A stretch of DNA of 64,000 nucleotides, from assembly GCA_963784805.1 (NCBI GenBank), contig CAWASR010000001.1, positions 53,952 to 117,951 of the forward strand, given 5' to 3'. This stretch comes from Roseiarcus sp963784805. Lineage in GTDB: Bacteria > Pseudomonadota > Alphaproteobacteria > Rhizobiales > Beijerinckiaceae. Positions 8,666 to 18,309 of the stretch are shown here, one piece after another (the first letter of the stretch is position 1; each line of letters begins with the position of its first letter). The notes below the pieces were generated by a model. It was not told where the DNA came from and searched no databases. It worked only from the letters and a program-made list of their open reading frames with translations. The translations under genes and the position numbers were made by a program.

Positions 8666-8880
8666 TCAATCCGGCCGCGCGTCGAACACGCTGTAGACCC
8701 AGCCGTCGGCGCGGCGATGGCCGATCCCCACTGCGATGACGCGATCGATCCGGTCGTAATTCGGGGCCGCGGTCTCGAACTGCGGCGCAATGCGGAACGA
8801 GACGCATGATGAACAGCGGGCGCGTCCGCACGTTTTTGAGCGCATCAGGAAGCTCGTCGGTCAGTTTGGCGATGATCCAC
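8666..8880 (-). pseudogene. Remnant of a DUF3237 (UPF0311) protein with internal deletion
   Basis: One frame gives LTDELPDALKNVRTRPLFIM, like the start of DUF3237 proteins. After a frame change near 8780 another frame gives FETAAPNYDRIDRVIAVGIG then HRRADGWVYSVFDA. That second part resembles the DUF3237 C-terminus (FET.AP.Y.WLN.I.AVG.G...DG..Y.V.E). The middle of about 80 residues is absent, so this appears to be an internally deleted pseudogene. The family assignment comes from pattern memory only. Confidence 0.45.
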
Positions 8881-8963
8881 TACTGCCAAATCGCCGCCCC
8901 GCACATTTTGCTTATTGTGCGCCCTTCACCTTGCGCCAGACGTTGTCCGGGCCGATTTTCCCG

Positions 8964-9392
8964 TCAGTCGCCAGCCATCCCGGCGGGGGCGACGCCGGTG
9001 ATCCTGCCGGCCGCGTCGAAGCCGAACACGAGAGTGGTCGCGTCGCCGCGCGGGAAGACGAACTTGATCGTGTAAAAGGTCTGGCCGCCTTCCTTCCTCG
9101 ATTCCACGATTTCGGCGCGCAACGGCGCCGCCCCGTACCGGTTGAGGTCGTGCGACATGGTCGCGACCGCCGCCGTGGTCACTTCCGCGCCGAAGGCGGG
9201 GGCGTATTGCGAGCGGTCGGTCCGCCCGGCCTGCGTTTCGGTGAACCAATGCATCGCGAACGCCGCCACCGCGTCGGCCGTCGGCGCGGCGGCGGCGCAG
9301 ACTGAAGCGGCAGAACCGACCACGCCGATCGCGATCAGAACGGCGAAGCTGATGCGGCGAAGCGGCGCGGCGGCGCGGCGGATACGCGTCAT
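8964..9392 (-). CDS. Small secreted protein of unknown function
   Basis: This protein of about 142 aa has an N-terminal basic stretch and hydrophobic helix (MTRIRRAAAPLRRISFAVLI, then an AxA-type site near ASVCAAAAP), so it is exported. The mature part (about residues 40-142) contains MHWFTETQAGRTDRSQYAPA and IVESRKEGGQTFYTIKFVFP, a helix-then-beta pattern reminiscent of small NTF2/cystatin-like folds. ATGs at 9404 and further upstream are alternative starts; 9392 gives the best signal peptide. I do not recognise a named family. Confidence 0.5.
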   Translation of the reverse strand: MTRIRRAAAPLRRISFAVLIAIGVVGSAASVCAAAAPTADAVAAFAMHWFTETQAGRTDRSQYAPAFGAEVTTAAVATMSHDLNRYGAAPLRAEIVESRKEGGQTFYTIKFVFPRGDATTLVFGFDAAGRITGVAPAGMAGD

Positions 9393-9627
9393 TGCGACAA
9401 ACATAGCGACCAAGCGATCCATCGGCGCGACGTGCAAGACTGGACTGCTTCGCCATGGCCCGCCGAGAGACGGGCGTCTTGGACGCCCTATGGCTCGCAG
9501 TGACGAAACTTCGCAAGCACGATACGCATTTACGAACGTCTTCATCGCGCCCTGCGTCTCATCAAAGCGCCAAGAGGCGGCCGAAGCCGCCTCCCTTTTG
9601 CATTTGCTCGTCCGGCTCGACTTGCCG

Positions 9628-11323
9628 TCAGCCGCCTGCGCCGCCGATATGCGGTTCGCCCTGCTTCTCGATCTGCTGCTTCAAGAGTGGGACCGGGTTC
9701 TCCGGATGCTGGAGATTGGGGATAAGGTCGGTCGAGGCGCCGCCGACAAAGCGTTTGACGTTCGGGAACTTCATGACCGTCTTGTCGAAGTCGATCATCA
9801 CCGGGCCGAGCACCGCCATCACCCAGCCGTTGTCCTGACCGGAATATTTGCCCGGCGAGGTCGTCATGACCCGAGACGGCGCCGCGCCGTTGAAGATCAT
9901 GTCGTATTTCTCATACGGGTCCATGGTCAGATTATAGAGCGCCGGGATCGAGCCGAGGTTCGAACTCCACGCCCAGCCACGAATCCCTGGCGGTGTAGAG
10001 CATCTTCCAGGCGATGTTGACCCAAGGCTCCTTGGGATCGCCGCCGATGTCGGCCCGCACGCCTTCGAAGCTCTCGCCGTCGATATAGACCCACGACTTG
10101 CGCGCCGAATGGGGCGCCTTGCCAAGGATGTAGGCGCTGTTGTCGATGCTGTCGAAGTAGATCGGCTTGCCGTCGTTGTCGACCCATTCATGCGGAGGCG
10201 GCGTCAGACCGACCATGCCGGCGAGCGTCGCCCAACAGTCGATATGCGACATCATCTCGTCGAATTTCGCGCCCGCCGGGATGTGGCCCGGCCACCACAT
10301 GATGGCGGGCACGCGCCAGCCGCCTTCGAACGGCGAGCCCTTCTCGCCGCGGAACGGCGTCGTGCCGGCGTCCGGATAGGCGTCGAGCCAGGCGCCGTTG
10401 TCGGCGGTCACGATGACGATGGTGTTGGGCGCATCCTTGCGGATCTCGTCCATCACTTTGCCGATGTCGGAATCGAGCTCCATCAGCGAGTCGGAATAGT
10501 CCCCGAGATGCGACTTGCCGGCGAAGTCCGGCGCCGCGTTGGTCGGGTTGTGCATCTTGAGGTAGTTGACGTCCATGAAGAACGGCTTGTCGCTGTTGGC
10601 GTGCGCCTTGATGTAATCGACTGCGTTGGCGGCCTGATTTTCGTCGAAGGTTGCGAAGCGCGCGTAGTCGATCTTGCCGACGCTCCTGGCCGGCTGGCCG
10701 GCGACGCCCTCATATTCGTTCAGGTTCACGTTTTCGTTGAAGTATTGCTGGAACTTTGGATTGTAGGACGGGAACCAGGGATGAAACCATTTGCTGGTGT
10801 TGTCGTAGCTGTAGACCCCGGCATAATAGGCAGCGAAGTTTTTCATCTCGTCGAAGCCGTGCTCGATCGGGAACAACTCTGGTTTGTCGCCGAGATGCCA
10901 CTTGCCTGAGAAATAGGTTTCATAGCCGTTCTTCTTGAAGAACTCGGCGATCGTCGGCGTCTGCTTGCGCAGGAAGTTCGGGTCGCCGGGCGCCACCACG
11001 ATCGACAGCGCCGAGCGGATCGGAACGCGCCCGGTGATGAACGAGGCGCGGCCGGCGGTGCAGCTCGCCTGTCCGTACCAGCTGGTGAAAACCGCGCCTT
11101 CCTTGGCCATCCTGTCGACATTCGGCGTCGGATGGCCCAGCGCGGCGCCGCCGCCGGAATAGGCGCCGAAATCGTTCCAGCCGGTGTCGTCCGTCATCAG
11201 CATGACGATGTTGGGCCGCTTCGCCTGCGCCTCGGCGGCTGTCGTCATCAGCGGCAGGACTGAGATCGCCGCGCCCAGCGCGAGCGCGCCCGCGAGGGGG
11301 GATGGTCTTCGATTGCAATGCAT
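9628..11323 (-). pseudogene. Arylsulfatase (periplasmic), broken by one frameshift near its 3' end
   Basis: Residues 1-33 form a signal peptide ending AEAQA. The sulfatase domain follows: metal-site PNIVMLMTDDTGWNDFGAY (Asp45, Asp46) and formylglycine motif CTAGR with Cys88 in the position converted to formylglycine. Further motifs are GKWHLGD, IVIVTADNGAW and a C-terminal lobe. The reading frame runs to 9932, but from about 9964 the family sequence continues in another frame as SNLGSIPALYNLTMDPYEKY and on to 9628. A single extra base (or two lost) near 9960-9966 explains this. All catalytic residues precede the break, so the defect removes or changes only the last 110 or so residues. The start ATG 11323 has GGAGG upstream. 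It would hydrolyse sulfate esters, possibly for sulfur scavenging. A sequencing error is possible. Confidence 0.82.
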
Positions 11324-11616
11324 GCGGTTCCTCCGTCGGGCTGCTCCCGATCGCGTCGCGGTATAGCGGCCAATCGCCAAAGATGAAACCCTGACGGCCC
11401 CCTGACGGCCCACGTTGACATGCATTTGAATAACCACACGGGCGTGCGCGATTTCATTCCATTCGAAGATAACGCTCGCGCCCATCGATTGCTCAATTTC
11501 AACAGAACCTTCAGCGCCGTCGCGGCGCACCCGTCGCGGGGCAAGTTGACGCCGTCGCGACGAGGCCCGACACTGGGCGCGAGAAGCGCCGAGGCGCACA
11601 CTTCCGGGAGGCGGCG

Positions 11617-12807
11617 ATGGATCTCAGACTGACCGAGGAGGAGCAGGCGTTTCGCGCCGAGGTGCGCGCGTTCGTGCGCGACAATCTGCCGGCCTCGATC
11701 CGCGACAAAGGCGTCGCTGGCCGGAAGCTCGCCAAGGACGATTACGTGCGCTGGACCCGAATTCTGGCCGACAAGGGCTGGTCGGTCCCGCACTGGCCGA
11801 AGGAATGGGGCGGCACGGGCTGGAGCGCGGTCAAGCTGTCGATTTTTCTCGACGAGACCCAGCGCGCCAATGCGCCGGAAGCGATCGCCTTCGGCGTCAG
11901 CATGGTCGGGCCGGTTATCTACACTTTCGGCTCGCAAGCGCAGAAGGAGCGGTTCCTGCCGCCGATCGCCGATTTGCGCGAATGGTGGTGCCAGGGCTTC
12001 TCCGAGCCCGGCGCCGGGTCGGATCTGGCGAGCCTGCGCACGACCGCGCGCCGCGACGGCGATTCCTGGGTGATCTCGGGCCAGAAGACCTGGACCACCA
12101 TGGCCCAATACGCCGACTGGATCTTCGTCCTCGCCCGCACCGACCCGCAGGCGAAGAAGCAGCAGGGCATTTCGTTCTTCCTCGCCGACATGAAATCGAA
12201 GGGGATCACGGTCCGGCCGATTCAGACCATCGACGGCGGCTACGAGGTCAACGAGGTCTTCTTCGACGACGTGCGCATTCCGCTCGACGCCATCGTCGGC
12301 GAGGAGAACAAGGGCTGGGACTACGCCAAGTTCCTGCTCGCCAACGAGCGCAACGGCATCGCCCGCGTCGGCGTGTCAAAGGCGCGGCTCGACCGGGTGC
12401 GCCAGCTCGCCTCGCTTTCCGTCTACGGCTCCGGGCCGAAAATCGACGATCCGTTTTTCCGCGCCAAGCTCGCCTCGGTCGAGGTTGAATTGAAGGCGCT
12501 CGAAATGACCCAGATGCGCGTCATCTCCAACCGCTCCAACTCGGGCAAGCCCGATCCCGCCTCCTCGGTGCTCAAGATCAAGGGCTCGGAAATCCAGCAG
12601 GCGACGACGGAGCTCTTGATGGAGGTGGTCGGACCCTACGCTTTGCCCTATGACGACCCGGACGATCGGGCGAACGAGCCGCCGATCGGCCCCGACTGGG
12701 CGGGCCCGCTGGCGCCGGCCTATTTCAACACCCGCAAGGTCTCGATCTACGGCGGGTCGAACGAGATCCAGCGCGGCATCATCGCCAAGGCCATACTGGG
12801 ACTCTAG
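11617..12807 (+). CDS. pimC: Acyl-CoA dehydrogenase, PimC-like large subunit
   Basis: This 396-aa flavoprotein has the acyl-CoA dehydrogenase layout: N-terminal helical domain (LTEEEQAFRAEVRAFVRDNL), the flavin-binding middle with WWCQGFSEPGAGSDLASLRT, ISGQKTWTTMAQYADW, and a C-terminal helical domain ending YGGSNEIQRGIIAKAILGL. Motif by motif it resembles the large subunit of pimeloyl-CoA dehydrogenase (PimC) from Rhodopseudomonas-type bacteria. It lies 4 bp before a second, smaller acyl-CoA dehydrogenase, which fits a PimC/PimD heteromer acting on dicarboxylic or odd-chain acyl-CoA. The symbol is by resemblance; the substrate is not proven. GGGAGG precedes the ATG. Confidence 0.82.
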   Translation: MDLRLTEEEQAFRAEVRAFVRDNLPASIRDKGVAGRKLAKDDYVRWTRILADKGWSVPHWPKEWGGTGWSAVKLSIFLDETQRANAPEAIAFGVSMVGPVIYTFGSQAQKERFLPPIADLREWWCQGFSEPGAGSDLASLRTTARRDGDSWVISGQKTWTTMAQYADWIFVLARTDPQAKKQQGISFFLADMKSKGITVRPIQTIDGGYEVNEVFFDDVRIPLDAIVGEENKGWDYAKFLLANERNGIARVGVSKARLDRVRQLASLSVYGSGPKIDDPFFRAKLASVEVELKALEMTQMRVISNRSNSGKPDPASSVLKIKGSEIQQATTELLMEVVGPYALPYDDPDDRANEPPIGPDWAGPLAPAYFNTRKVSIYGGSNEIQRGIIAKAILGL

Positions 12808-12811
12808 CGCC

Positions 12812-13957
12812 ATGGACTTCGACCTCAGCGGCGAACAGGAACAATTGCGCGACAATGTCGCGCGGCTGATGAAAAGCCGTTACGGCTTCGAGGACCGCAA
12901 GGCCTATCAGGCGAGCGCGCAGGGCTGGAGCGACAAGCTCTGGCGCGAATACGCCGACATGGGCCTGCTCGGGGCGCCGTTCGCGGAGGAAGACGGCGGC
13001 TTCGGCGGCGGCGCGATCGAGACGATGATCGTGATGGAGGAGTTCGGCAAGGCGCTGGCGCTCGAGCCCTATCTTCAGACCGTGGTTCTCTGCGGCGCGC
13101 TGCTGCGGCATGCGGCGAGCGCCGAGCGGCGGCCCGGACTCGTCGGCGCGATCGCCGCCGGCGACTTGCGCCTGAGCTTCGCCCATGCCGAGCGGCAATC
13201 GGGCTTCGATCTCAACGACGTGGGGGTGAGCGCGCGCAAGGACGGCGGCGCCTCCGTGCTCAACGGCGAGAAAGTGCTGGTCGGCCAGGGCGACAGCGCA
13301 GATAAGCTGATCGTCTCGGCCCGACTTTCCGGCGGCCGCCGCGACCGCGGCGGCGTCGGCCTCTATCTGGTCGACGCGAACGCGCCCGGCGTCGCTCGGC
13401 GCGGCTATCCGACGCAGGACGGCCAGCGCGCGGCCGACGTCACGCTCGCCAACGTGCGGGTCGGGGCGGAAGATGTGCTGGGCGATCCGGAAGCGGCGCT
13501 GGGGCAAATAGAGCGCGCGGTCGACGAGACGATCGCGGCGCTCTCCGCCGAGGCGGTTGGGGCGATGAGCGAAGCGCTGGCGATGACGGTCGAATACATG
13601 AAGACGCGCAAACAGTTCGGCGTGCCGATCGGCTCCTTCCAGGCTTTGCAGCACCGCGCCTCCGACATGGTGGTTGCGCTCGAACAGGCGCGCAGCATGA
13701 TGTATCTGGCGACCATGATGGCGGGCGAGAACGACGACGGCGAGCGCGCCAAGGCGATCTCGGCGGCGAAAGCCCAGATCGGCCGCTCGGGCCGCTTCAT
13801 CGGCCAGCAGGCGGTGCAATTGGGCGGCGGCATCGCGATGACCTACGAATACAAGGTCGGCCACCTGTTCAAGCGCCTGACGATGATCGACGCGGCTTAC
13901 GGCGACGCGGACCTCCATGTGCGCCGCCTCGCCGATCGGGGCAGCCTGTTCGCATGA
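12812..13957 (+). CDS. pimD: Acyl-CoA dehydrogenase, PimD-like small subunit
   Basis: This 381-aa partner of the preceding gene starts with MDFDLSGEQEQLRDNVARLM and keeps the acyl-CoA dehydrogenase fold. The flavin motif region is diverged (LSFAHAERQSGFDLNDVGVS instead of a canonical EPxAGSD), as usual for small subunits of the PimC/PimD type. The C-terminal half (YMKTRKQFGVPIGSFQALQH, and AVQLGGGIAMTYEYKVGHLF) is well conserved. The 4-bp spacing to the large-subunit gene indicates an operon. The start at 12812 is immediately after the upstream stop, where the conserved N-terminus begins. Confidence 0.8.
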   Translation: MDFDLSGEQEQLRDNVARLMKSRYGFEDRKAYQASAQGWSDKLWREYADMGLLGAPFAEEDGGFGGGAIETMIVMEEFGKALALEPYLQTVVLCGALLRHAASAERRPGLVGAIAAGDLRLSFAHAERQSGFDLNDVGVSARKDGGASVLNGEKVLVGQGDSADKLIVSARLSGGRRDRGGVGLYLVDANAPGVARRGYPTQDGQRAADVTLANVRVGAEDVLGDPEAALGQIERAVDETIAALSAEAVGAMSEALAMTVEYMKTRKQFGVPIGSFQALQHRASDMVVALEQARSMMYLATMMAGENDDGERAKAISAAKAQIGRSGRFIGQQAVQLGGGIAMTYEYKVGHLFKRLTMIDAAYGDADLHVRRLADRGSLFA

Positions 13958-13964
13958 GAGGCGA

Positions 13965-14585
13965 TTGAGCGGTCCGCGTACGATTTTGGTCACCGGCTTC
14001 GAACCGTTCGGCGGCGAGACGGTCAATTCCTCCTGGGAGGCGGCGCGCCGGCTCGACGGCTGGCGTCGTGGCGAGTGGATCGTCGCCGCGCTGCTTTTGC
14101 CCTGCGCCTACGGCGCCTCGGTCGCCGAATTGATCCGGGCCTTCGAGCGCCTGCGGCCGGAAGCCGTTTTGATGGCGGGCCAGGCGGCAGGGAGCGGCGT
14201 CATTCACGTCGAGCGGTTCGCCCGCAATCGCGACAGCGCGTCCGCGCCCGACAATCGCGGCGTCCGGGGCGGCGGTGGAGCGGTCGTCGCCGACGCCCCC
14301 GAGCGGCTGGAGGCGACCGCGCCAGCGGAGCAGGTCGCGCGCGGGATCCGCGAGATCGGCCTTGGCGCCCGAGTATCGACCAACGCCGGCGGCTATGTCT
14401 GCAACCATCTCTACTACGGCGCGCTCCATTACCTTGGCGTCGAGGCGCCGGCGACACGCGCGGTGTTTGTCCATCTGCCGGCGACGCCTGGGCAGAATCC
14501 GCCGCGGTCGAGCGAACGAAGGCTTGGCGCCAGCGATGCGGCGCGGGCGCTCCAGGCGGCCGCGGCGGCGCTGGCCGGCGTGTGA
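13965..14585 (+). CDS. pcp: Pyroglutamyl-peptidase I (C15 family)
   Basis: This enzyme of about 206 aa removes N-terminal pyroglutamate from peptides. The signature TGFEPFGGETVNSSWEAAR lies at the N-terminus. The three catalytic positions are visible: Glu in VIHVERFARN, Cys in STNAGGYVCNHLYYG, and His in FVHLPATPGQ. The TTG at 13965 has GAGAGG just upstream and follows the pimD-like stop by 7 bp; an ATG at 13917 would overlap that gene and add 16 unrelated residues. It is cytoplasmic, and may be co-transcribed with the acyl-CoA dehydrogenases or serve peptide turnover together with the downstream amino-sugar genes. Confidence 0.85.
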   Translation: MSGPRTILVTGFEPFGGETVNSSWEAARRLDGWRRGEWIVAALLLPCAYGASVAELIRAFERLRPEAVLMAGQAAGSGVIHVERFARNRDSASAPDNRGVRGGGGAVVADAPERLEATAPAEQVARGIREIGLGARVSTNAGGYVCNHLYYGALHYLGVEAPATRAVFVHLPATPGQNPPRSSERRLGASDAARALQAAAAALAGV

Positions 14586-14724
14586 CCATTTGGCGGGTCG
14601 GACTCGCCATCGTGATCGGAATGTCGCATTAAGACTGAGCCAAATGGGACCGACCCGATTGGAGACCAGCGATGCGGGGACTGGTTCCCGCACCCGACAT
14701 CCGCGACGCCTGCCCGAGACGCGC

Positions 14725-15603
14725 GTGACCGACGGGGCGCATTGGCATATCGGCGTCGACGGCGGCGCAACGCGCTGCCGCGCGCGGCTGCGCGACGGTC
14801 AAGGGCGCGCAGTCGCCGAAGCCGCGGGCGCCGCCGCCAATATTCATGTCGACTTTCCGGGGGCGATCGCGGTTCTGCGCGGAATCGTCGACGATGTCTT
14901 AAGCGCGGGGCGGCTCAGCGCCGCCGAGCGCGGGCGGATCGCGATCGGCTTCGGCCTCGCGGGCCTCAACGACGCGGGCGACGCCGCGCGGATCGTCGAG
15001 GTCTTTCCGGGCTATGCGCTCGTCCGCGCGGCGAACGACGCAACCGCCGCCTGCATCGGCGCCCATGCCGGCGCGGACGGCGGCCTGGTGATCGCCGGCA
15101 CCGGATCGGCCGCGATTGTCCGCCTTGGCGGCAAGGAGTCCATCATCGGCGGGCGCGGTTTCGCGCTTGGCGACGACGGATCAGGCGCCCATATCGGCCT
15201 CGACGCGCTGCGCGCCGCGACCCGCGCTTATGACGGACTCGGGCCCGCGAGCGCGCTCACGCGCGACATCCTGAGCCAATTCGGCGACGACGTGATCGCG
15301 ATGCTGCGCTGGGCGCTGACGGCCAAGCCCGGAGACTACGGGGCTTTCGCGCCGCTCGCGTTCAGGGCCGCCGCGGAAGGCGATCCGAACGCGCTCGACA
15401 TCGTCGCCGCCGCCGCGCGCGGGATCAGCGCGCTGACGCGGGGCGTCGTCGCGCGCGGCGCGCTGAGAGTGGCGCTGGTCGGCGGGGCCGGCGAGGCCCT
15501 GCGGCCCTATCTCGAGCCGGACATCGCCGCGCTGCTCGTCCGACCGCTGCACGACTCGACCGACGGCGCGATTTTGCTGGCCGGCGGAACCGTCGCAACC
15601 TGA
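14725..15603 (+). CDS. N-acetylglucosamine kinase-like protein (BadF/BadG/BcrA ATPase family)
   Basis: This sugar kinase of about 292 aa belongs to the ASKHA superfamily. HIGVDGGATRCRARLRD forms the phosphate-1 loop, AANDATAACIGAHAG holds the catalytic Asp region, and LVIAGTGSAAIVR is phosphate-2. GGRGFALGDDGSGAHIGLDA is the signature of GlcNAc-type kinases of this family, and LVGGAGEALRPYLEPD is the adenosine motif. It would phosphorylate N-acetylglucosamine at O6. GTG 14725 places the first motif nine residues from the start, as in relatives; ATG 14644 is the alternative. The nagA gene begins 14 bp after its stop, so the two form a short GlcNAc salvage operon, probably for recycled peptidoglycan or chitin sugars. 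Confidence 0.82.
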   Translation: MTDGAHWHIGVDGGATRCRARLRDGQGRAVAEAAGAAANIHVDFPGAIAVLRGIVDDVLSAGRLSAAERGRIAIGFGLAGLNDAGDAARIVEVFPGYALVRAANDATAACIGAHAGADGGLVIAGTGSAAIVRLGGKESIIGGRGFALGDDGSGAHIGLDALRAATRAYDGLGPASALTRDILSQFGDDVIAMLRWALTAKPGDYGAFAPLAFRAAAEGDPNALDIVAAAARGISALTRGVVARGALRVALVGGAGEALRPYLEPDIAALLVRPLHDSTDGAILLAGGTVAT

Positions 15604-15617
15604 GGGGGAAGCCCGCG

Positions 15618-16769
15618 ATGAAAGTTCTCTATGGGGCGCGCCTGTTCGACGGCGAAGCGATTCACGACGATCGGGCGCTCATCGTCGAAGGCGGCTCCAT
15701 CCGGGCGCTTGCGAGCTTCCAGGATCGCCCGCGCGGCGGCGAGCAGGTCGAACTCGGCGGCGGAATTCTCGCTCCCGGCTTCGTCGATTGGCAGATCAAC
15801 GGCGGCGGCGGCGTGCTGTTCAACGCCGAGCCGACAATGGAGGCGATCGGGAAAATCGCGGCCGCGCACCGGCGCGAAGGCGTCACCGGATTTCTACCGA
15901 CCGTCGTCACCGACGCGCCGCAGGTGCTGGCCGCGGCGCTTGCCGCGGCGCGCGCGGCCGAGGGCCGCGTCCCCGGCGCGCTCGGCGTGCATGTCGAAGG
16001 GCCCTTCATCGATCCCCGCCGCAAGGGCGTGCATCCAGTCGAATTTATCCGCGCCATGGGCGATGAGGACGTCGAGGCGCTGATCGCCGGGCGTACGGGC
16101 GTCATGGTGGTCACGCTTGCCCCGGCCTCGGTTCCGCTGGAGCTGATCGCGCGCCTCGCGGCGGCCGGAATCGTCGTCAGCCTCGGACACTCGGAGGCGA
16201 GCGCGGAGGAAGCCCGCGCGGTGTTCGACGCCGGCGCCCGGGCGGTCACCCATCTCTTCAACGCCATGAGCCAGCTCTCTTCGCGCGCGCCCGGCGTCGT
16301 CGGCGCCGCGCTCGCCGATCCGCGCGTCGTCTGCGGGCTCATCGCCGACGGCGAACACGTCCATCCGGCCGCCTGTCGCGCCGCCATCGCCGCCAAGGGC
16401 GCCGGCGGCGTCGCGCTTGTCTCCGACGCCATGCCGCCCGCCGCCGGCGGGCCTGCCGTCTTCGAGCTGCAGGGGCGTCGCGTCAGCCGCGTCGGCCGCA
16501 GGCTCACCGAGGGGGACGGCACCCTTGCCGGCGCCGTGATCACAATGCGCGACGCGGTCGATTACGTCGTCAACGCTCTCGGCCTGCCGATCGCCGACGG
16601 GCTGAGAATGGCGACGCTGACGCCTTCGCGCCTGATCGGGCTGGACGACCGAATTGGCCGCCTCGCGCCCGGCTTCCGCGCCGACCTCGTGCATCTGTCG
16701 GATGCGCTCGAGATCGAGGGCGTGTGGACGGGCGGACGCGGCCTGGAGGAGATCGCCGCGGCGAACTGA
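15618..16769 (+). CDS. nagA: N-acetylglucosamine-6-phosphate deacetylase
   Basis: This 383-aa amidohydrolase-superfamily enzyme converts GlcNAc-6-phosphate to glucosamine-6-phosphate and acetate. Visible motifs are APGFVDWQINGGGGVLFN, LGVHVEGPFIDPRRKGVHP (metal Glu), SLGHSEA and AVTHLFNAMSQL (metal His residues), LIADGEHVHP and VALVSDAMPPA (catalytic Asp). As in many NagA proteins, the classical HxH of the superfamily is replaced by QIN. A strong GGGGGAAG ribosome-binding site precedes ATG. It pairs with the kinase upstream; no nagB (isomerase/deaminase) is present in the window. Confidence 0.9.
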   Translation: MKVLYGARLFDGEAIHDDRALIVEGGSIRALASFQDRPRGGEQVELGGGILAPGFVDWQINGGGGVLFNAEPTMEAIGKIAAAHRREGVTGFLPTVVTDAPQVLAAALAAARAAEGRVPGALGVHVEGPFIDPRRKGVHPVEFIRAMGDEDVEALIAGRTGVMVVTLAPASVPLELIARLAAAGIVVSLGHSEASAEEARAVFDAGARAVTHLFNAMSQLSSRAPGVVGAALADPRVVCGLIADGEHVHPAACRAAIAAKGAGGVALVSDAMPPAAGGPAVFELQGRRVSRVGRRLTEGDGTLAGAVITMRDAVDYVVNALGLPIADGLRMATLTPSRLIGLDDRIGRLAPGFRADLVHLSDALEIEGVWTGGRGLEEIAAAN

Positions 16770-16945
16770 GCGACGCAGCGTCGGATCTTCGAGCCGCAGG
16801 GACTGCCGGACGACGCATCGTCAACGCCTCCCCTCGCGCATCGCCATCCGCGCCGCGTCCGCGCCCGACTTGCTTCGCAGCTGGATATTGGCGGCTTCGT
16901 CCAAAGTCCGCCTCGTGCGCCCGCGCGCCAATTGCGCTTCGCCGC

Positions 16946-18064
16946 TCACACCCTCAGCGGCATCAGCACGTAGAGCGCGGACGCGCCGTCGCGATCCTGG
17001 ATCAGGGTCGGCGAACCGGGATCGGCGAGACGGATGAGCGCCGTGTCGCTCGACAGCTGCCCGACGATGTCGAGCAGGTAGCGGGCGTTGAAGCCGATGT
17101 CGATCGGGGCCGAATCGTAGTCGACCTCGATCTCCTCGCTCGCCGAACCCGAATCGGGGTTGTTGACCGACAGCGTCATCCTGCCTTCGGCGATCGCCAG
17201 TTTGATTGCGCGGCCGCGCTCGGATGACAGGGTCGACACCCGGTCGACCGCCTTCTCGAACGGGTCCTTGTCGACGACGAGACGCTTGTCGTTGCCGGTC
17301 GGAATGACACGCGCGTAATCGGGGAAGGTGCCGTCGATCAGCTTGGTGGTCAATACGACATCGCCGAACCGAAAGCGCGCCTTGGCGGCCGACATCTCGA
17401 TCCGAACGTCCTGCGTCATGTCCTCCAGGAGCTTCAGCACCTCGTTCACCGCCTTCCGCGGCGCAATGACTCCAGGCATGCCGGCCGCGCCCTCCGGCGC
17501 CGGCGTTTCGACCCGCGCCAGACGGTGCCCGTCGGTCGCGACCGCGCGCAGCATCGTGGTCCCGCCGACATCGACCGTATGCAGGAAAATGCCATTGAGA
17601 TAGTAGCGCGTCTCCTCGGTCGAGATGGCGAATTGCGTGTTGTCGATCAGCCGTTTCAGTTCGACCGCCGGCAGGGCGAAGGCATGGGAGAAGTCGCCCG
17701 ACGTGAGGTCGGGGAAATCCGAGGCCGGCAGAGCTTGCAGGTGAAAGCGCGACCGGCCCGATCGCAACAACAGCTGGCCAGTCTCGGCTTCGGTCTCGAG
17801 GCTCGCCTGCGCGCCCTCCGCCAGCTTGCGCACGATCTCGTAGATCACATGCGCCGGCACCGTCGTCGCGCCCGCCTGGGCGACCTCGGCGACCACCGAT
17901 TCGCTCGCCTCCAGGTCGAGGTCGGTGCTTTTCAGCGCCAGCTTGCCGTCAGCGGCCTCGATCAGCACATTGGCGAGGATCGGGATGGTGTTGCGGCGCT
18001 CGACAATGCGGTGCACATGTCCGAGAGCCTTGAGCAGGACGGAACGCTCGACGGTGACCTTCAT
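16946..18064 (-). CDS. dnaN: DNA polymerase III beta sliding clamp
   Basis: This 372-aa protein has the usual clamp length and three repeats of the clamp fold. It starts MKVTVERSVLLKALGHVHRI followed by VERRNTIPILANVLIEA, the canonical N-terminus. Other conserved parts are LKRLIDNTQFAISTEETRYYLNG and GIFLH, and VATDGHRLARV. The C-terminal clamp end is TALIRLADPGSPTLI with YVLMPLRV. It holds polymerase III on DNA and docks many partners. An upstream in-frame extension to 18424 has no conservation, so ATG 18064 is chosen. dnaA is not adjacent in this window, as often in Alphaproteobacteria, so it does not mark an origin here. Confidence 0.96.
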   Translation of the reverse strand: MKVTVERSVLLKALGHVHRIVERRNTIPILANVLIEAADGKLALKSTDLDLEASESVVAEVAQAGATTVPAHVIYEIVRKLAEGAQASLETEAETGQLLLRSGRSRFHLQALPASDFPDLTSGDFSHAFALPAVELKRLIDNTQFAISTEETRYYLNGIFLHTVDVGGTTMLRAVATDGHRLARVETPAPEGAAGMPGVIAPRKAVNEVLKLLEDMTQDVRIEMSAAKARFRFGDVVLTTKLIDGTFPDYARVIPTGNDKRLVVDKDPFEKAVDRVSTLSSERGRAIKLAIAEGRMTLSVNNPDSGSASEEIEVDYDSAPIDIGFNARYLLDIVGQLSSDTALIRLADPGSPTLIQDRDGASALYVLMPLRV

Positions 18065-18309
18065 CGCATGACTTCCGAACTCTGGTGACGCCCGACGAGC
18101 CCCGAACGGGGGCGCGGACTTTGCCAAGGCGTTCGCGCCAACGCAAGGGCGCACGCCGACCGAAAGCCGTTCCTCCCGGATTTTCACCTTTCCGTCAATT
18201 TTGGCGAAAGGTTTACCAGCCCTTAAATCGCGCAGCCTAGGATGCTGCTCTCGGCGGGGGGCGTTACGCGCGAGGCTCCCAGGGGCGACGCCCGCGAGCG
18301 GGAGCGGCG

